Below are positions 8,646 through 16,838 of a DNA stretch of 64,000 nt, piece by piece. Each line of letters opens with the position of its first letter. Within the stretch, counting starts at the first letter, position 1. Origin of the DNA: Actinoplanes siamensis. Lineage in GTDB: Bacteria > Actinomycetota > Actinomycetes > Mycobacteriales > Micromonosporaceae. The notes under the pieces were generated by a model, which did not search any database, had not been told where the DNA came from, and saw nothing but the letters and a program-made list of their open reading frames with translations. The translations under genes were made by a program, and so were the position numbers. Where the stretch lies: the NCBI RefSeq assembly GCF_016862395.1, contig NZ_BOMW01000060.1:1-64000 (forward strand), read 5' to 3'.

Positions 8646-9848
8646 ATGAAGAAACCTCATGGTCCGCAGTGGAAGTTCGGGGCGGCCGCCACGGCGCTGG
8701 TGACGGCGTTCACGGTCGCCGCCTGCGGGTCGGATCGCGACAGCGGTGCGGCGCCCGCCTCAGCCGGCTCGCACAGCGGGCACGCGGGCGGGTCGTCGGC
8801 TCCACCGCGCCCACCGCGCGCCGGCGAGCGGTTCGTCGACCTGAAGATGGCCGAGGCCTACACGCCCGCGCCGCCGGAGGGCGGCACCGACGAGTACCGG
8901 TGCCAGACGATCGATCCGGGTCTGACCAAGGCGGCGTTCCTGACCGGGACCCAATTCACGCCGGAGAACGTCGCCATCGCGCACCACGCCATCGTGTACG
9001 CGGTGCCGCCGAGCGGCGCCGCCGCGGTGCGTGAGCAGGACGCGAAGACCCCTGGCCTCGGCTGGCGGTGTTTCGGCGGGACCGGCGTGGACGGCGCCGA
9101 GGTGGAAGAGGGGGACGCGGCGTGGGTGGACACCTGGGCACCGGGCGCCACGGAGGCGCTGCTCACCCAGGACGCCGGCTACAAGCTGGAGCCGGGCAGC
9201 CTGCTCATCCTCCAGATCCACTACAACCTGCTGGCCACCGACGGCAAGCCGGCCGGGTCGGACCGGTCGGCGGTGCGGCTACGGCTGACCGACGGCACGC
9301 CGCAGACCCGGGAACTCGTCACGTGGCCGGTCGACGCGCCGACCGACCTGCCCTGCGCCGCCGACGAGTCAGGTCCGCTCTGTGACCGGGCGGCCTCGAT
9401 CGCGGACGTGACGAAGCGGTTCGGGCGGGACGTCGGCGACATGGCGGACCGTCAGGTGAAGGAGTGCGGCCAGAGTGCGCCGAAGCCCGGTGACACCCAG
9501 ACCTGCGACCACAAGGTGCCGGAGCCGATGACGCTGTTCGCTGGTTTCGGCCACATGCACATGCTCGGGCGGGCCATCAAGGTCGAACTCAACCCGGGCA
9601 CGGCGAACGCCAAGGTCGTGCTGGACGTACCGCGGTTCAACTTCGACGACCAGCGGCTGATGACGCTGCCGTCGCCGGTGGAGATCGGTCCGGGGGACAC
9701 GCTGCGGGTGACCTGTACGCACGACGCGGGGCTGCGCAAACTGCTGCCGCAGCTGAGGAAGCTGCCGCCGCGCTACGTGGTGTGGGGCGACGGCACCAGC
9801 GACGAGATGTGCACGGGCATCATGACGGTCTCCCGCCGCAAGTCCTGA
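8646..9848 (+). CDS. copper type II monooxygenase-like lipoprotein
   Basis: This 400-residue lipoprotein resembles the two-domain catalytic core of peptidylglycine monooxygenase / dopamine beta-hydroxylase. The N-terminus is a lipobox signal (FTVAAC, lipidated Cys at residue 27). All candidate copper ligands can be picked out: the HH pair in AHHAIVY, a His in QIHYNL, HxH in GHMHMLG, and Met in DEMCTGIM. It should therefore act outside the membrane, hydroxylating an unknown substrate. The ATG at 8646 is chosen because the signal peptide starts there; the frame is open upstream. It is transcribed divergently from the MMPL gene. Confidence 0.8.
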   Translation: MKKPHGPQWKFGAAATALVTAFTVAACGSDRDSGAAPASAGSHSGHAGGSSAPPRPPRAGERFVDLKMAEAYTPAPPEGGTDEYRCQTIDPGLTKAAFLTGTQFTPENVAIAHHAIVYAVPPSGAAAVREQDAKTPGLGWRCFGGTGVDGAEVEEGDAAWVDTWAPGATEALLTQDAGYKLEPGSLLILQIHYNLLATDGKPAGSDRSAVRLRLTDGTPQTRELVTWPVDAPTDLPCAADESGPLCDRAASIADVTKRFGRDVGDMADRQVKECGQSAPKPGDTQTCDHKVPEPMTLFAGFGHMHMLGRAIKVELNPGTANAKVVLDVPRFNFDDQRLMTLPSPVEIGPGDTLRVTCTHDAGLRKLLPQLRKLPPRYVVWGDGTSDEMCTGIMTVSRRKS

Positions 9849-9863
9849 GGAAGCATCGAACGT

Positions 9864-9908
9864 GTGAGCTCGCCGAGGTCGACAAAGCCGAAGAAGAGCT
9901 GAGCTCAC
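9864..9908. terminator. possible terminator between convergent genes
   Basis: GTGAGCTC at 9864-9871 pairs with GAGCTCAC at 9901-9908 across a 29-nt loop, between the ends of the copper-protein gene and the response regulator. The long loop makes this tentative. Confidence 0.3.
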
Positions 9909-10585
9909 CCACGTACGCACTGAATCGGCCGGGTGAGCCTCAGGTCGTAGGCGAAGATCACGGCCTGGATCCGGTCCCGTGCGCCGATCTTGGCGAGGAC
10001 CCGCCCGACGTGGGTCTTCACCGTCGACTCCGACAGCGTGAACCGCTGCGCGATCTCGCCGTTGGTGAGGCCGTGGCCGATGGCGACGAGGATCTCGCGC
10101 TGACGGTGGGTCAGGAAGTCCAGCCGGGGATCCTCCCGTACGGGCTCGCAGAGGTCGTCGTCGAGCCGGTCGGTGAACGCGTCGAGCAGCCGCCGAGTCA
10201 GTGCCGGCGCGATCACCGGGTCCCCGGCGGCGACGGCCCGGATGCCGGCCAGCAGTTCCTCCGGGCGGATGTCCTTGAGCAGGAAACCGCTCGCCCCGGC
10301 CCGTAGCGCGGCGAACGCGTACCGGTCCATGTCGATCGTCGTCAGCACCAGGATCCGCGAACGCCCGCCGGCGGCGACGATGCGCCGGATGGCCTCGATC
10401 CCGTCGACGCCCGGTATGCGGATGTCCATCAGCACCACGTCGGGATGCAGCTCGGTGATCCGCCGAACGGCCTCGGCGCCGTTCTCCGCCTCGCCGATGA
10501 TCTCGGTGTCGGGGGTGCTCTCCAGCAGCATGCGAAACCCGAGTCGCTGCAGCGGCTGGGCGTCCACCACGAGCACAGAGATCAT
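9905..10585 (-). CDS. NarL/LuxR-type response regulator, orphan
   Basis: This encodes 226 residues: a receiver domain (about 1-120) with D54 in VLMDIRIPGVDG and K104 in LLKDIRPEE, then a LuxR-type helix-turn-helix (about 160-215) with LTHRQREIL and SESTVKTHVGRVLAKI. The magnesium-binding acidic pair that normally reads DD is D8-A9 here (VVDAQPLQRLG). No kinase gene is adjacent; a short kinase-like remnant lies upstream. The ATG at 10585 fits the family start, and the frame upstream is without similarity. Phosphorylation may be weakened or replaced by another input. Confidence 0.88.
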   Translation of the reverse strand: MISVLVVDAQPLQRLGFRMLLESTPDTEIIGEAENGAEAVRRITELHPDVVLMDIRIPGVDGIEAIRRIVAAGGRSRILVLTTIDMDRYAFAALRAGASGFLLKDIRPEELLAGIRAVAAGDPVIAPALTRRLLDAFTDRLDDDLCEPVREDPRLDFLTHRQREILVAIGHGLTNGEIAQRFTLSESTVKTHVGRVLAKIGARDRIQAVIFAYDLRLTRPIQCVRG

Positions 10586-10723
10586 GAATGGCTGCCTTTC
10601 CGGGTGGCGTGGACAGCCGAACCAGCCGTCCGGCACGGGCCGGCGCTGACCGTGCCGCCGTGGAGCGCGGTGTGTCCGGCCATGCCGGCGAGGCCGGGAC
10701 CCGCGTCGCCCGGCGATGCCTAC

Positions 10724-10780
10724 TTCATACCGAGCGACCCTGAGACGACTGTTAGAACATGGCGCTCCGGCCGGTTGGCC
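10724..10780 (-). promoter_or_regulatory. copy 2 of the ~55-bp repeated upstream element
   Basis: This is the partner of 8433-8486. It lies about 140 bp upstream of the orphan response regulator start, in the same orientation relative to the minus-strand gene. It may be the regulator's own site, which would make the MMPL gene its target. Confidence 0.55.
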
Positions 10781-10814
10781 ACGGAGGTGCGCGGGCTGGC
10801 GTGCTGGAGCGCGT

Positions 10815-10844
10815 TGTCAGGGCCTCATGCACGATGCGGTAGGC
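10815..10844 (-). pseudogene. short remnant of a NarL-partner histidine kinase
   Basis: Ten codons on the minus strand read AYRIVHEALT, the conserved motif just before the N-box of NarL-associated sensor kinases (usually YRIVQEALTN). The sequence after it no longer matches, and the frame upstream is broken. The position directly upstream of an orphan NarL regulator fits a deleted cognate kinase, but the match is short. Confidence 0.4.
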
Positions 10845-11192
10845 GCCAGCCGCACGCCGAGGTCCAGCCGGTCGTGGCTGCCGTGTAGCGGTAGGCGAGC
10901 CGTCCCCGGAGCTGGCGGCCTACTCGATACGAGGATCGGCCGGACAACGCGGAAGCACCGCGACGTGGAGTCCTGGGCCGAGCGAACGCCGGGCGCTCCA
11001 CGGAGCCTCTCGTAGGAGCCGGCGCCACGGCTCCGCTGACTCAACCGCCGAGGAATGCCGCGAGTTCATCTGGTACGACGTTTCGTTCAGCACCGCTTGG
11101 AACGGTGTCGTCACGGTGATCGCATCGCCGTGGGAGTCGGCCTCCTGAAGCCGGACCAGCCCCACCGGCCATCGCGGACATCGTCGGACCGA
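10845..11192. other. intergenic region
   Basis: No gene is supported between the kinase remnant and the conservon. Frames present have no recognisable domain. It probably contains further debris of the lost kinase gene. Confidence 0.35.
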
Positions 11193-11834
11193 TCAGGGGT
11201 GGCGCCGGGACGCGGGGCTGGTAGGGCCCTGCTCGCGGCGCGCCACGGCACCAGGCCCGCTCGCGCCCAGCCGCCTGGTCAGCACCTCCTCGGTAAGCGC
11301 GGCCAGGACGTCCTTCACCGACTCGCGCTGCCGGGCGTCACACTCGACGATCGGCACGGTCGCGTCGACGCCGAGCGCGTCGCGCACCTCGGCCAAGCCG
11401 AAGCGCTGTCCGCCGTCGAACCGGTTCACCGCGACGATGAACGGGATCTCGTTCTCCTCGAAGTAGTCGATAGCCGGGAACGAGTCCTCCACCCGGCGGG
11501 TGTCGACCAGCACGACCGCGCCAAGTGCCCCGTCGACCAGGTCGTCCCAGAGGAACGCGAAACGGTCCTGCCCCGGGGTGCCGAACAGATAGAGCAGCAG
11601 GGTGTCGTCGAGCGTGATCCGGCCGAAGTCGAGCGCCACCGTCGTGGTGGTCTTGCCGGACACGGCCGACGTGTCGTCCACGCCGATCGACCGCTCGGTG
11701 AGCTCGGCCTCGGTCACGAGCGGTTCGATCTCGGAGATGGCGCCGACGAATGTCGTCTTGCCCACCCCGAAACCCCCGCTGATCACGATCTTGACGGCTA
11801 TCGGCGGCGCCGCGGTGTCAGAGAGCGCGGACAC
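11193..11834 (-). CDS. cvnD: conservon GTPase CvnD
   Basis: This 213-residue Ras-like/MglA-type small GTPase has a P-loop GGFGVGKTT (about residues 20-28), a LFGTPGQDRF switch-II region and a base-recognition motif VNRFDG. It is the last of four genes in a cvnABCD conservon, a membrane-associated G-protein-like signalling module of actinobacteria. It overlaps cvnC by 17 bp. The C-terminal ~20 residues are Arg/Pro/Ser-rich and probably disordered. Confidence 0.92.
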   Translation of the reverse strand: MSALSDTAAPPIAVKIVISGGFGVGKTTFVGAISEIEPLVTEAELTERSIGVDDTSAVSGKTTTTVALDFGRITLDDTLLLYLFGTPGQDRFAFLWDDLVDGALGAVVLVDTRRVEDSFPAIDYFEENEIPFIVAVNRFDGGQRFGLAEVRDALGVDATVPIVECDARQRESVKDVLAALTEEVLTRRLGASGPGAVARREQGPTSPASRRHP

Positions 11835-12189
11835 GATCCCGGATCCTTTCGATCAGGCTTGTGGAGAGCTGGTCCGGCTGTTCCTCGATCCGCAGGTAGC
11901 CCTCGGTGAGCAGGTCGCCGACGATGACCCGGACCACGCCGAGCGGCGCCATGAGCGCCGCGGAGAGGTCGGCCAGGGACTTCGATCGCTGGCACAGCTC
12001 GACGATCCGGCGGGACTCGAAACGCAGCGGTGCGGACAGCGCCGCCGGCGCCGCCACCAGCTGGGTCTCGATGCGCAGCCCGTCGTGCACCGGCCGGGTC
12101 CGCCCACCGGTGAGCATGAACGGGCGCACCACCGGGTCCTCGTCGTACCGCGGTCGGTGGCCCGCATGCGGCCACTTGTCGTCGGTCAT
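11818..12189 (-). CDS. cvnC: conservon protein CvnC (DUF742)
   Basis: This 123-residue DUF742 protein has the family motif VRPFMLTGGRTRP near the N-terminus and a winged-helix-like C-terminal half (RRIVELCQRSKSLADLSA, then VIVGDLLTEGYL). DUF742 proteins are third in conservon order and interact with the CvnA/CvnB/CvnD partners. The start MTDDKW overlaps the cvnB stop by 4 bp. Confidence 0.9.
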   Translation of the reverse strand: MTDDKWPHAGHRPRYDEDPVVRPFMLTGGRTRPVHDGLRIETQLVAAPAALSAPLRFESRRIVELCQRSKSLADLSAALMAPLGVVRVIVGDLLTEGYLRIEEQPDQLSTSLIERIRDRVRAL

Positions 12190-12611
12190 CGCGGCAGGTG
12201 CTGCCGGGACTCGGCGATCAGCGCCGGCGTGAGCAGGGTGCCGAACCGCTCGGCCAGTGTGGAGATTTCGTAGCCGACCAGGCCCAGGTCGCATTCGCTG
12301 CCGGCGACCACGCCGAGGACGCTGCCGCCGGAGATCTGCGACACCAGCAGGAACCCTCGCCGCATCTCGATCATGATGAGTTTCAGGCCGTCGAAGTCGT
12401 ACCGGCGGGACGCGCTGCGGGCCAGGCTGGCCAGGCTCGACACGATCGCGGCCAGCTGGTCCGCCTCGGCCCGGTCCAGCCCGTCCGACGCCGCTATCAG
12501 CAGGCCGTCCGAGGAGACCGCCACGGCGTCGCGTACGCCGTCGGTCTGGTGGACGAAGTTGCCGAGCAGCCAGTTGAACTGATGGCGGTCGGCAGAAGCG
12601 TCAATGCTCAT
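12186..12611 (-). CDS. cvnB: conservon roadblock/LC7 protein CvnB
   Basis: This 141-residue roadblock/LC7-domain protein carries DAVAVSSDGLLIAAS and DQLAAIVSSLASLA, hallmark elements of the fold. Such proteins regulate the Ras-like CvnD GTPase. It sits 30 bp after cvnA and overlaps cvnC by 4 bp, so it is expressed as part of the conservon operon. Confidence 0.92.
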   Translation of the reverse strand: MSIDASADRHQFNWLLGNFVHQTDGVRDAVAVSSDGLLIAASDGLDRAEADQLAAIVSSLASLARSASRRYDFDGLKLIMIEMRRGFLLVSQISGGSVLGVVAGSECDLGLVGYEISTLAERFGTLLTPALIAESRQHLPR

Positions 12612-12641
12612 GGTTCCTCCCAGTCTCCTGTCGCCGGCCGG

Positions 12642-14975
12642 TCACGGCCGTCCCCCGTTGTCCGCCCCGGCCCGCAGCACACCCGCCCGGAACGCGGTGA
12701 GCCGCTGGCGTACCGCCTCCGGCGTGTCCGTGATGACCGCCGGCGCGGGGTGCACCTCCACATGCTCCGGTCGCGGGCCGCCGGCGCGTTGCCGGCGCGG
12801 GCTGCGCCGACGCAGGCCGTTGACGGTATGTTCGGGTTCGTCCGGCGATCCCTCGACCGGGTCACCGCCCGTCACCACCACGTATTCGATCGTGTCGGAG
12901 CGTAGCGGGACGCTCTCCGCCCGCGGCGCCGGGAGGATAGGGCGCGAGGCGGCTGGAGGGGGCGGCGCGACGGTGGCGGCGATCGGCGCCCGCTGGCTGA
13001 TCACCGCGGCCGGCAGCGCCAGCCGGGCGGTCACCCCGGTCACCGGCGACGGGGTGAGCTCCACCTGGACGCCGATCTCGGCGGCGAGGCGGCCCACCAC
13101 GAAGTGGCCGAGGAACCGGGCCGGCGCGGTGATGAAGTCGCCGTCGCCCCGCAGCCGCTGGTTGGCGCGCTCCATCTCGGCAGGGGTCATGCCGATGCCG
13201 GAGTCGATGACCGCGATGAGGTAGCCGCCGCCGACCACCCTGCCGTGGATCTCCACCTCCATGTCCGGCGGGGAGAAGGCGAGGCCGTTCTCGATGAGCT
13301 CGGCGAGCATGTGCGCGACACCGCCCACCACCGAGCCGTCGACGAACACGTCGTCGACCCGCCGCAGCGTTACCCGGCGGTACTCCTCCACCTCGCCGAC
13401 CGCGGCCCGGATCACGTCGGAGATCGGCAACGGTTCCGCCCACTGCCGTGGACTCGCCGCACCGACCAGCACGAGCAGGCTCTCCGCGTTCCGACGCATG
13501 CGGGTGGCCAGGTGGTCCAGCTCGAACAGGTTGGCCAGGCCGGTGGGGCTGGTCTCCTCGCCCTCCAGCCGGGTGATGAACCCGAGCTGGCGGCGTACGA
13601 GGTTCTGGTTGCGCCGGCCCAGGTTCGCGAGCGACTCGGCGGTCGCGAGCCGCAGCCGGGCCTGCTCGGTGGCCAGCGCGTAGGCGGTGTTCTGCACCCG
13701 CTCCAGCGCGTCGGCGACCTGGCGCACCTCGTCGCTGGCGTCCGGGGTCACCCGGACCGGCGGCGGACGGGTGTCCTGACCGCCCGCGGTGGCCCGGTGC
13801 ACGGCCTCGGGCAGCGACTCGGCGCCGATCCGGCCGGCCTCCTCGGCCAGGGCCGCGAGCGGGCGGGCCAGCCAGCGGGACGCCACGACGGCCAGGTAGA
13901 CGGCGCCGGCGAGGCAGAACACCACCACGGCGACGAGCAAGCCGAGCCGGCGGGCGGCCCGGTCCTTGATCGAGGCGGCGATCTCCTGAGCGTAGACGCC
14001 CTCCGCCTTGCTGGCCCCGACCATGACGTCGAGAAAGGCGCCGGAAGCCGACCACCAGGCCTTCGGGTCGACGGTCAGGGCACGGCCGTCGGCCGCGGCC
14101 AGCGCGGCGTTCTCCATCGCGACGATCTGCTTGCCGGAGGGGGTGTTCAGCACCTGCTTCTGCCCCTCGAGGGCGGCCGGGTTGCCGTACTGGTTGAAGG
14201 CCACCACCGCGGAGTCGCGCGCCGACTTCGCCGCGACGAACTGGACGAACTCGCCGGGGCCGAACCGGCCGGCCGAGAAGACGCCGGCGAGAAGCATGCG
14301 TTCCTGCGCGGCGGACTCCGTGGACACGTTGAAGAAGCTGAGCGTGGCGTAGGTGCGGCGCAGGTCGTTGTCGTCGACGGCGTTGAGGCCGAAGTCGACA
14401 TTGATGAGCCGGCTGATCAGGTCGGTGTAGAAGGCGGCCGTGGCGCCGCGGGCGCCGGCCCCGGTGTCGGTGGTGGCACGGATCGCGGCGAGGCCGTCGA
14501 GCCGGGCGGTCACCGCCGCGACCCGGTCCTCGACCTCGCCACCCCGGCCGGTCAGGTCCTCGACGGCGGCGCGCTGCCTGTCGACCGACTGGCGGGCCGG
14601 GGCGAGCTGGGCGCGGAACGTCGTGGCGCCGCCGAGCAGCCCGACCGCGAGACCGCGCTCGGTCTGCAGGGCGTCGACCAGATCGATCACCGCGAGGTCG
14701 AGCGTGACGGCGTGGTCGGTCCGCACCGCGGTGCGGTACTTGTGGATCTCCCCGACCGCGATGACACCGAGCAGGACCAGCGTGGCCGCCACCGGAAGGG
14801 CCAGGGTGCGGGCGATGCGGGCGCGGATCGTGCCGCCGGTGCGGTGGCGCGCCAGGGTTCGCGCGATGCGGCCCCGGACGGTGCTGTCGCCGGCGCGGCG
14901 GCTGGTCACGAGACGCGCGATGGCGCCGATGCGGCGGCGACGTGCCGGCGCGGCACCCTCGTCGTGGGCGGGCAC
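12642..14975 (-). CDS. cvnA: conservon sensor kinase CvnA
   Basis: This 777-residue protein has a transmembrane helix at about 50-70, a nitrate/nitrite-sensing-like (NIT) extracytoplasmic domain to about 335, a second helix at about 345-365, a HAMP segment, a coiled dimerisation region (LANLGRRNQNLVRRQL) and a HATPase domain with ELIENGLAFSPP and DSGIGMTP. CvnA proteins lack a standard phosphoacceptor box, and none is obvious here. GTG start with GAGGAG in front. The C-terminal ~120 residues are Pro/Arg-rich and probably disordered. It is the first gene of the operon. Confidence 0.9.
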   Translation of the reverse strand: MPAHDEGAAPARRRRIGAIARLVTSRRAGDSTVRGRIARTLARHRTGGTIRARIARTLALPVAATLVLLGVIAVGEIHKYRTAVRTDHAVTLDLAVIDLVDALQTERGLAVGLLGGATTFRAQLAPARQSVDRQRAAVEDLTGRGGEVEDRVAAVTARLDGLAAIRATTDTGAGARGATAAFYTDLISRLINVDFGLNAVDDNDLRRTYATLSFFNVSTESAAQERMLLAGVFSAGRFGPGEFVQFVAAKSARDSAVVAFNQYGNPAALEGQKQVLNTPSGKQIVAMENAALAAADGRALTVDPKAWWSASGAFLDVMVGASKAEGVYAQEIAASIKDRAARRLGLLVAVVVFCLAGAVYLAVVASRWLARPLAALAEEAGRIGAESLPEAVHRATAGGQDTRPPPVRVTPDASDEVRQVADALERVQNTAYALATEQARLRLATAESLANLGRRNQNLVRRQLGFITRLEGEETSPTGLANLFELDHLATRMRRNAESLLVLVGAASPRQWAEPLPISDVIRAAVGEVEEYRRVTLRRVDDVFVDGSVVGGVAHMLAELIENGLAFSPPDMEVEIHGRVVGGGYLIAVIDSGIGMTPAEMERANQRLRGDGDFITAPARFLGHFVVGRLAAEIGVQVELTPSPVTGVTARLALPAAVISQRAPIAATVAPPPPAASRPILPAPRAESVPLRSDTIEYVVVTGGDPVEGSPDEPEHTVNGLRRRSPRRQRAGGPRPEHVEVHPAPAVITDTPEAVRQRLTAFRAGVLRAGADNGGRP

Positions 14976-15478
14976 GGATCAACTCCTCTGCAGGCCTTCT
15001 CCCGGATACTCCAGGCCTTTCCCCTGTGCTCGCGCACACAATCGGATCTGCGGTACCTCTCGCCAACCACGCGGACCGTCGAGAGGTCGCGAAAGGATCA
15101 CTCTCCGCTGATCAATCAGGATCTGCGCCACGATGTTCCTGGTCAAGAGTTCGGTGAAACATTTCTGCGGCATACTGCCGTGCTGTTGCACACCTTCGGC
15201 CGGGACGACACGACGATGCCGGCCGAGCGGTGTCCCCGGCCTGCCCCGCGACGGGGCGTGGAGGTCGGTCGGGCCACCGGTGCGACCCCGGTCAGCGGTG
15301 ACGGCGGTGAGCGCGGGGAGGCTGAGCCTGGCCGTGGACGACAGCGCGACACCGACCAACCCGCCCGTTGGTCACCCCGCCGGGCACCGGGCCGACCCCG
15401 TACACCGCGCTCGGTGACTCATCCGCCGGCGGCGAAGGCGCGACCAGCTTCCTTCCCGGAACCCCGAGCGCGGAAGAG
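14976..15478. other. 500-bp intergenic region
   Basis: This holds the promoter region of the conservon (reading left) and the end of the flavin monooxygenase gene. No gene is supported in it, and no strong hairpin was found. Confidence 0.4.
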
Positions 15479-16537
15479 TCAGGCGAAACCTTGGCGGAGG
15501 GCTGGCAGGACCGACTCGCCGAACGGGATGATGTCGGTGTGGTAGTCCGGGAATATCAGCATCAACCCGTCCAGTTCGGCGGTCGTCATGATGTGCTGGA
15601 TGTGTTCGGTGATCGTCTCCGGACCACCGGTCACGTAGGCCGTCTGGAACGCTTCTTCCCCTGTGGCGCCCTCGGCCCAATCGCGGGCCGCGTCGAGTGG
15701 GATGCCCCACGACGCGCGCATGCCGGCCAGGGCGACCTTGTCGAGGCCCTCGGCATAGTGGGCCGCCTTGGCCGCTGCGGCCGCGTCGGTCTCGTCCAGG
15801 ACGACCGTGAGCATCGAGTAGGTCTTGACCGCGCGCCCGAAGTCGGCGGCCCGGTCGTGGACCGAGCGGGAGTAGTCGCGCATCTGGCGGAGGTCGTCGG
15901 CGCTCAGGAAGGCGCCGTCGGCGTACCGGGCTTGGAACTCGCGCCCCCTTTCCGACCGGCCGGCGCTGATCAAGGTCGGCCGGTCCGCGGGATGTGGGCG
16001 TGACTCGCACTCTTGGAGGGTGAAGAAGTCTCCCTTCATCGTCACCTTGTCCTCGGTCCAGAGGCGCATGACCGCGATCAGCCACTCTTCCGTCATCCGG
16101 TAGCGCTCGTCGTGCGACAGGTCCGGATCCCACAACCCCATTTGGGCGAACTCGTCGGCGTAGGAGCCGTTGACGATGTTCATCCCGGCCCGGCCGCCCG
16201 AGACGTCCTGCAGGGTGGTGAACATCTTGGCTGCGAGCGCGGGGTGGAAGACGTTAGCGTGCACGGTGGCCCAGATGTCGACGGTGCTGGTCGCCTCGGC
16301 CAAGGCCGACATCATCGTCATCGACTCGAGCGTGCGGCCCCAGTGGTCGGTGCTGCCGCCGAAGCCCTTCCATTTCGCCATCGACATGATGAAGTCGAGC
16401 CCGATCGCCTCGGCGTCGAGCGCCACCCGGCGGTTGTAGGCGTAGGTCGCCTCGGGATGTGGCGCCGACCGGGAGATCATCCAGCCGCCGTTGCCGATCG
16501 GAAGGAAGACGCCGAACTCTTTGGCGGCGGCGCTCAT
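15479..16537 (-). CDS. LLM-class flavin monooxygenase (RutA-like)
   Basis: This 352-residue bacterial-luciferase-fold monooxygenase matches the general sequence of pyrimidine monooxygenase RutA: GVFLPIGNGGWMIS at the start, FIMSMAKWKGFGGSTDHW, SGGRAGMNIVNG and GDFFTLQECES. RutA opens the uracil ring with FMNH2 and oxygen, so oxidation of a nucleobase-like ring is likely, but no other rut genes are nearby. The start at 16537 (MSAAAKEFGVF) fits the family; the open frame upstream has no similarity. It is divergent from the P450/importer operon, which suggests joint use. Confidence 0.85.
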   Translation of the reverse strand: MSAAAKEFGVFLPIGNGGWMISRSAPHPEATYAYNRRVALDAEAIGLDFIMSMAKWKGFGGSTDHWGRTLESMTMMSALAEATSTVDIWATVHANVFHPALAAKMFTTLQDVSGGRAGMNIVNGSYADEFAQMGLWDPDLSHDERYRMTEEWLIAVMRLWTEDKVTMKGDFFTLQECESRPHPADRPTLISAGRSERGREFQARYADGAFLSADDLRQMRDYSRSVHDRAADFGRAVKTYSMLTVVLDETDAAAAAKAAHYAEGLDKVALAGMRASWGIPLDAARDWAEGATGEEAFQTAYVTGGPETITEHIQHIMTTAELDGLMLIFPDYHTDIIPFGESVLPALRQGFA

Positions 16538-16727
16538 GTCGCGGTCGAGATCAGTGCGGCGGGCGCGTCGAGGGCGATCGTGATTCGCACGTCGCTCCGT
16601 CCTTTCGGATACGAACGAAGACCCACGCGCACGTCGGTGGCGGTGCCGGCACTGCTGCCTCTCATCGACACTCCCGGAGCCGAGTGTTTCCGGCAAGTAA
16701 ATCACCTTCGTTCTCGGCCATCGTCCG

Positions 16728-16769
16728 CATCCGCGACGGAATCGGCAACATCCGCGACGGAATCGGCAA
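16728..16769. repeat. perfect 21-bp tandem duplication
   Basis: A 21-bp unit beginning CATCCGCGACGGAATC occurs twice head-to-tail (16728-16748 and 16749-16769) without a mismatch. It lies in the intergenic region shared by the divergent monooxygenase and P450 genes. A 21-bp period is two helical turns, which suits cooperative regulator binding, but the duplication may also be recent and neutral. Confidence 0.85.
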
Positions 16770-16838
16770 ACTGTTGCCCGGCGTCCCGGCCACGGTCCAT
16801 TCTCAACGGTCGGGTAGCCGACTCGAGGAGCGCGTCAG

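Noticed and set aside
10920..11165. 81-codon minus-strand frame upstream of the orphan regulator
   Set aside because: Base composition is more balanced than in its neighbours, but no motif or ribosome binding site supports it.
13104..15545. 813-codon plus-strand frame
   Set aside because: It lies entirely antisense to cvnA, whose domains and conservon context are certain; the antisense translation is low-complexity.
16728..16769. CRISPR-like repeat unit
   Set aside because: There are only two copies, directly adjacent with no spacer, and no cas genes.
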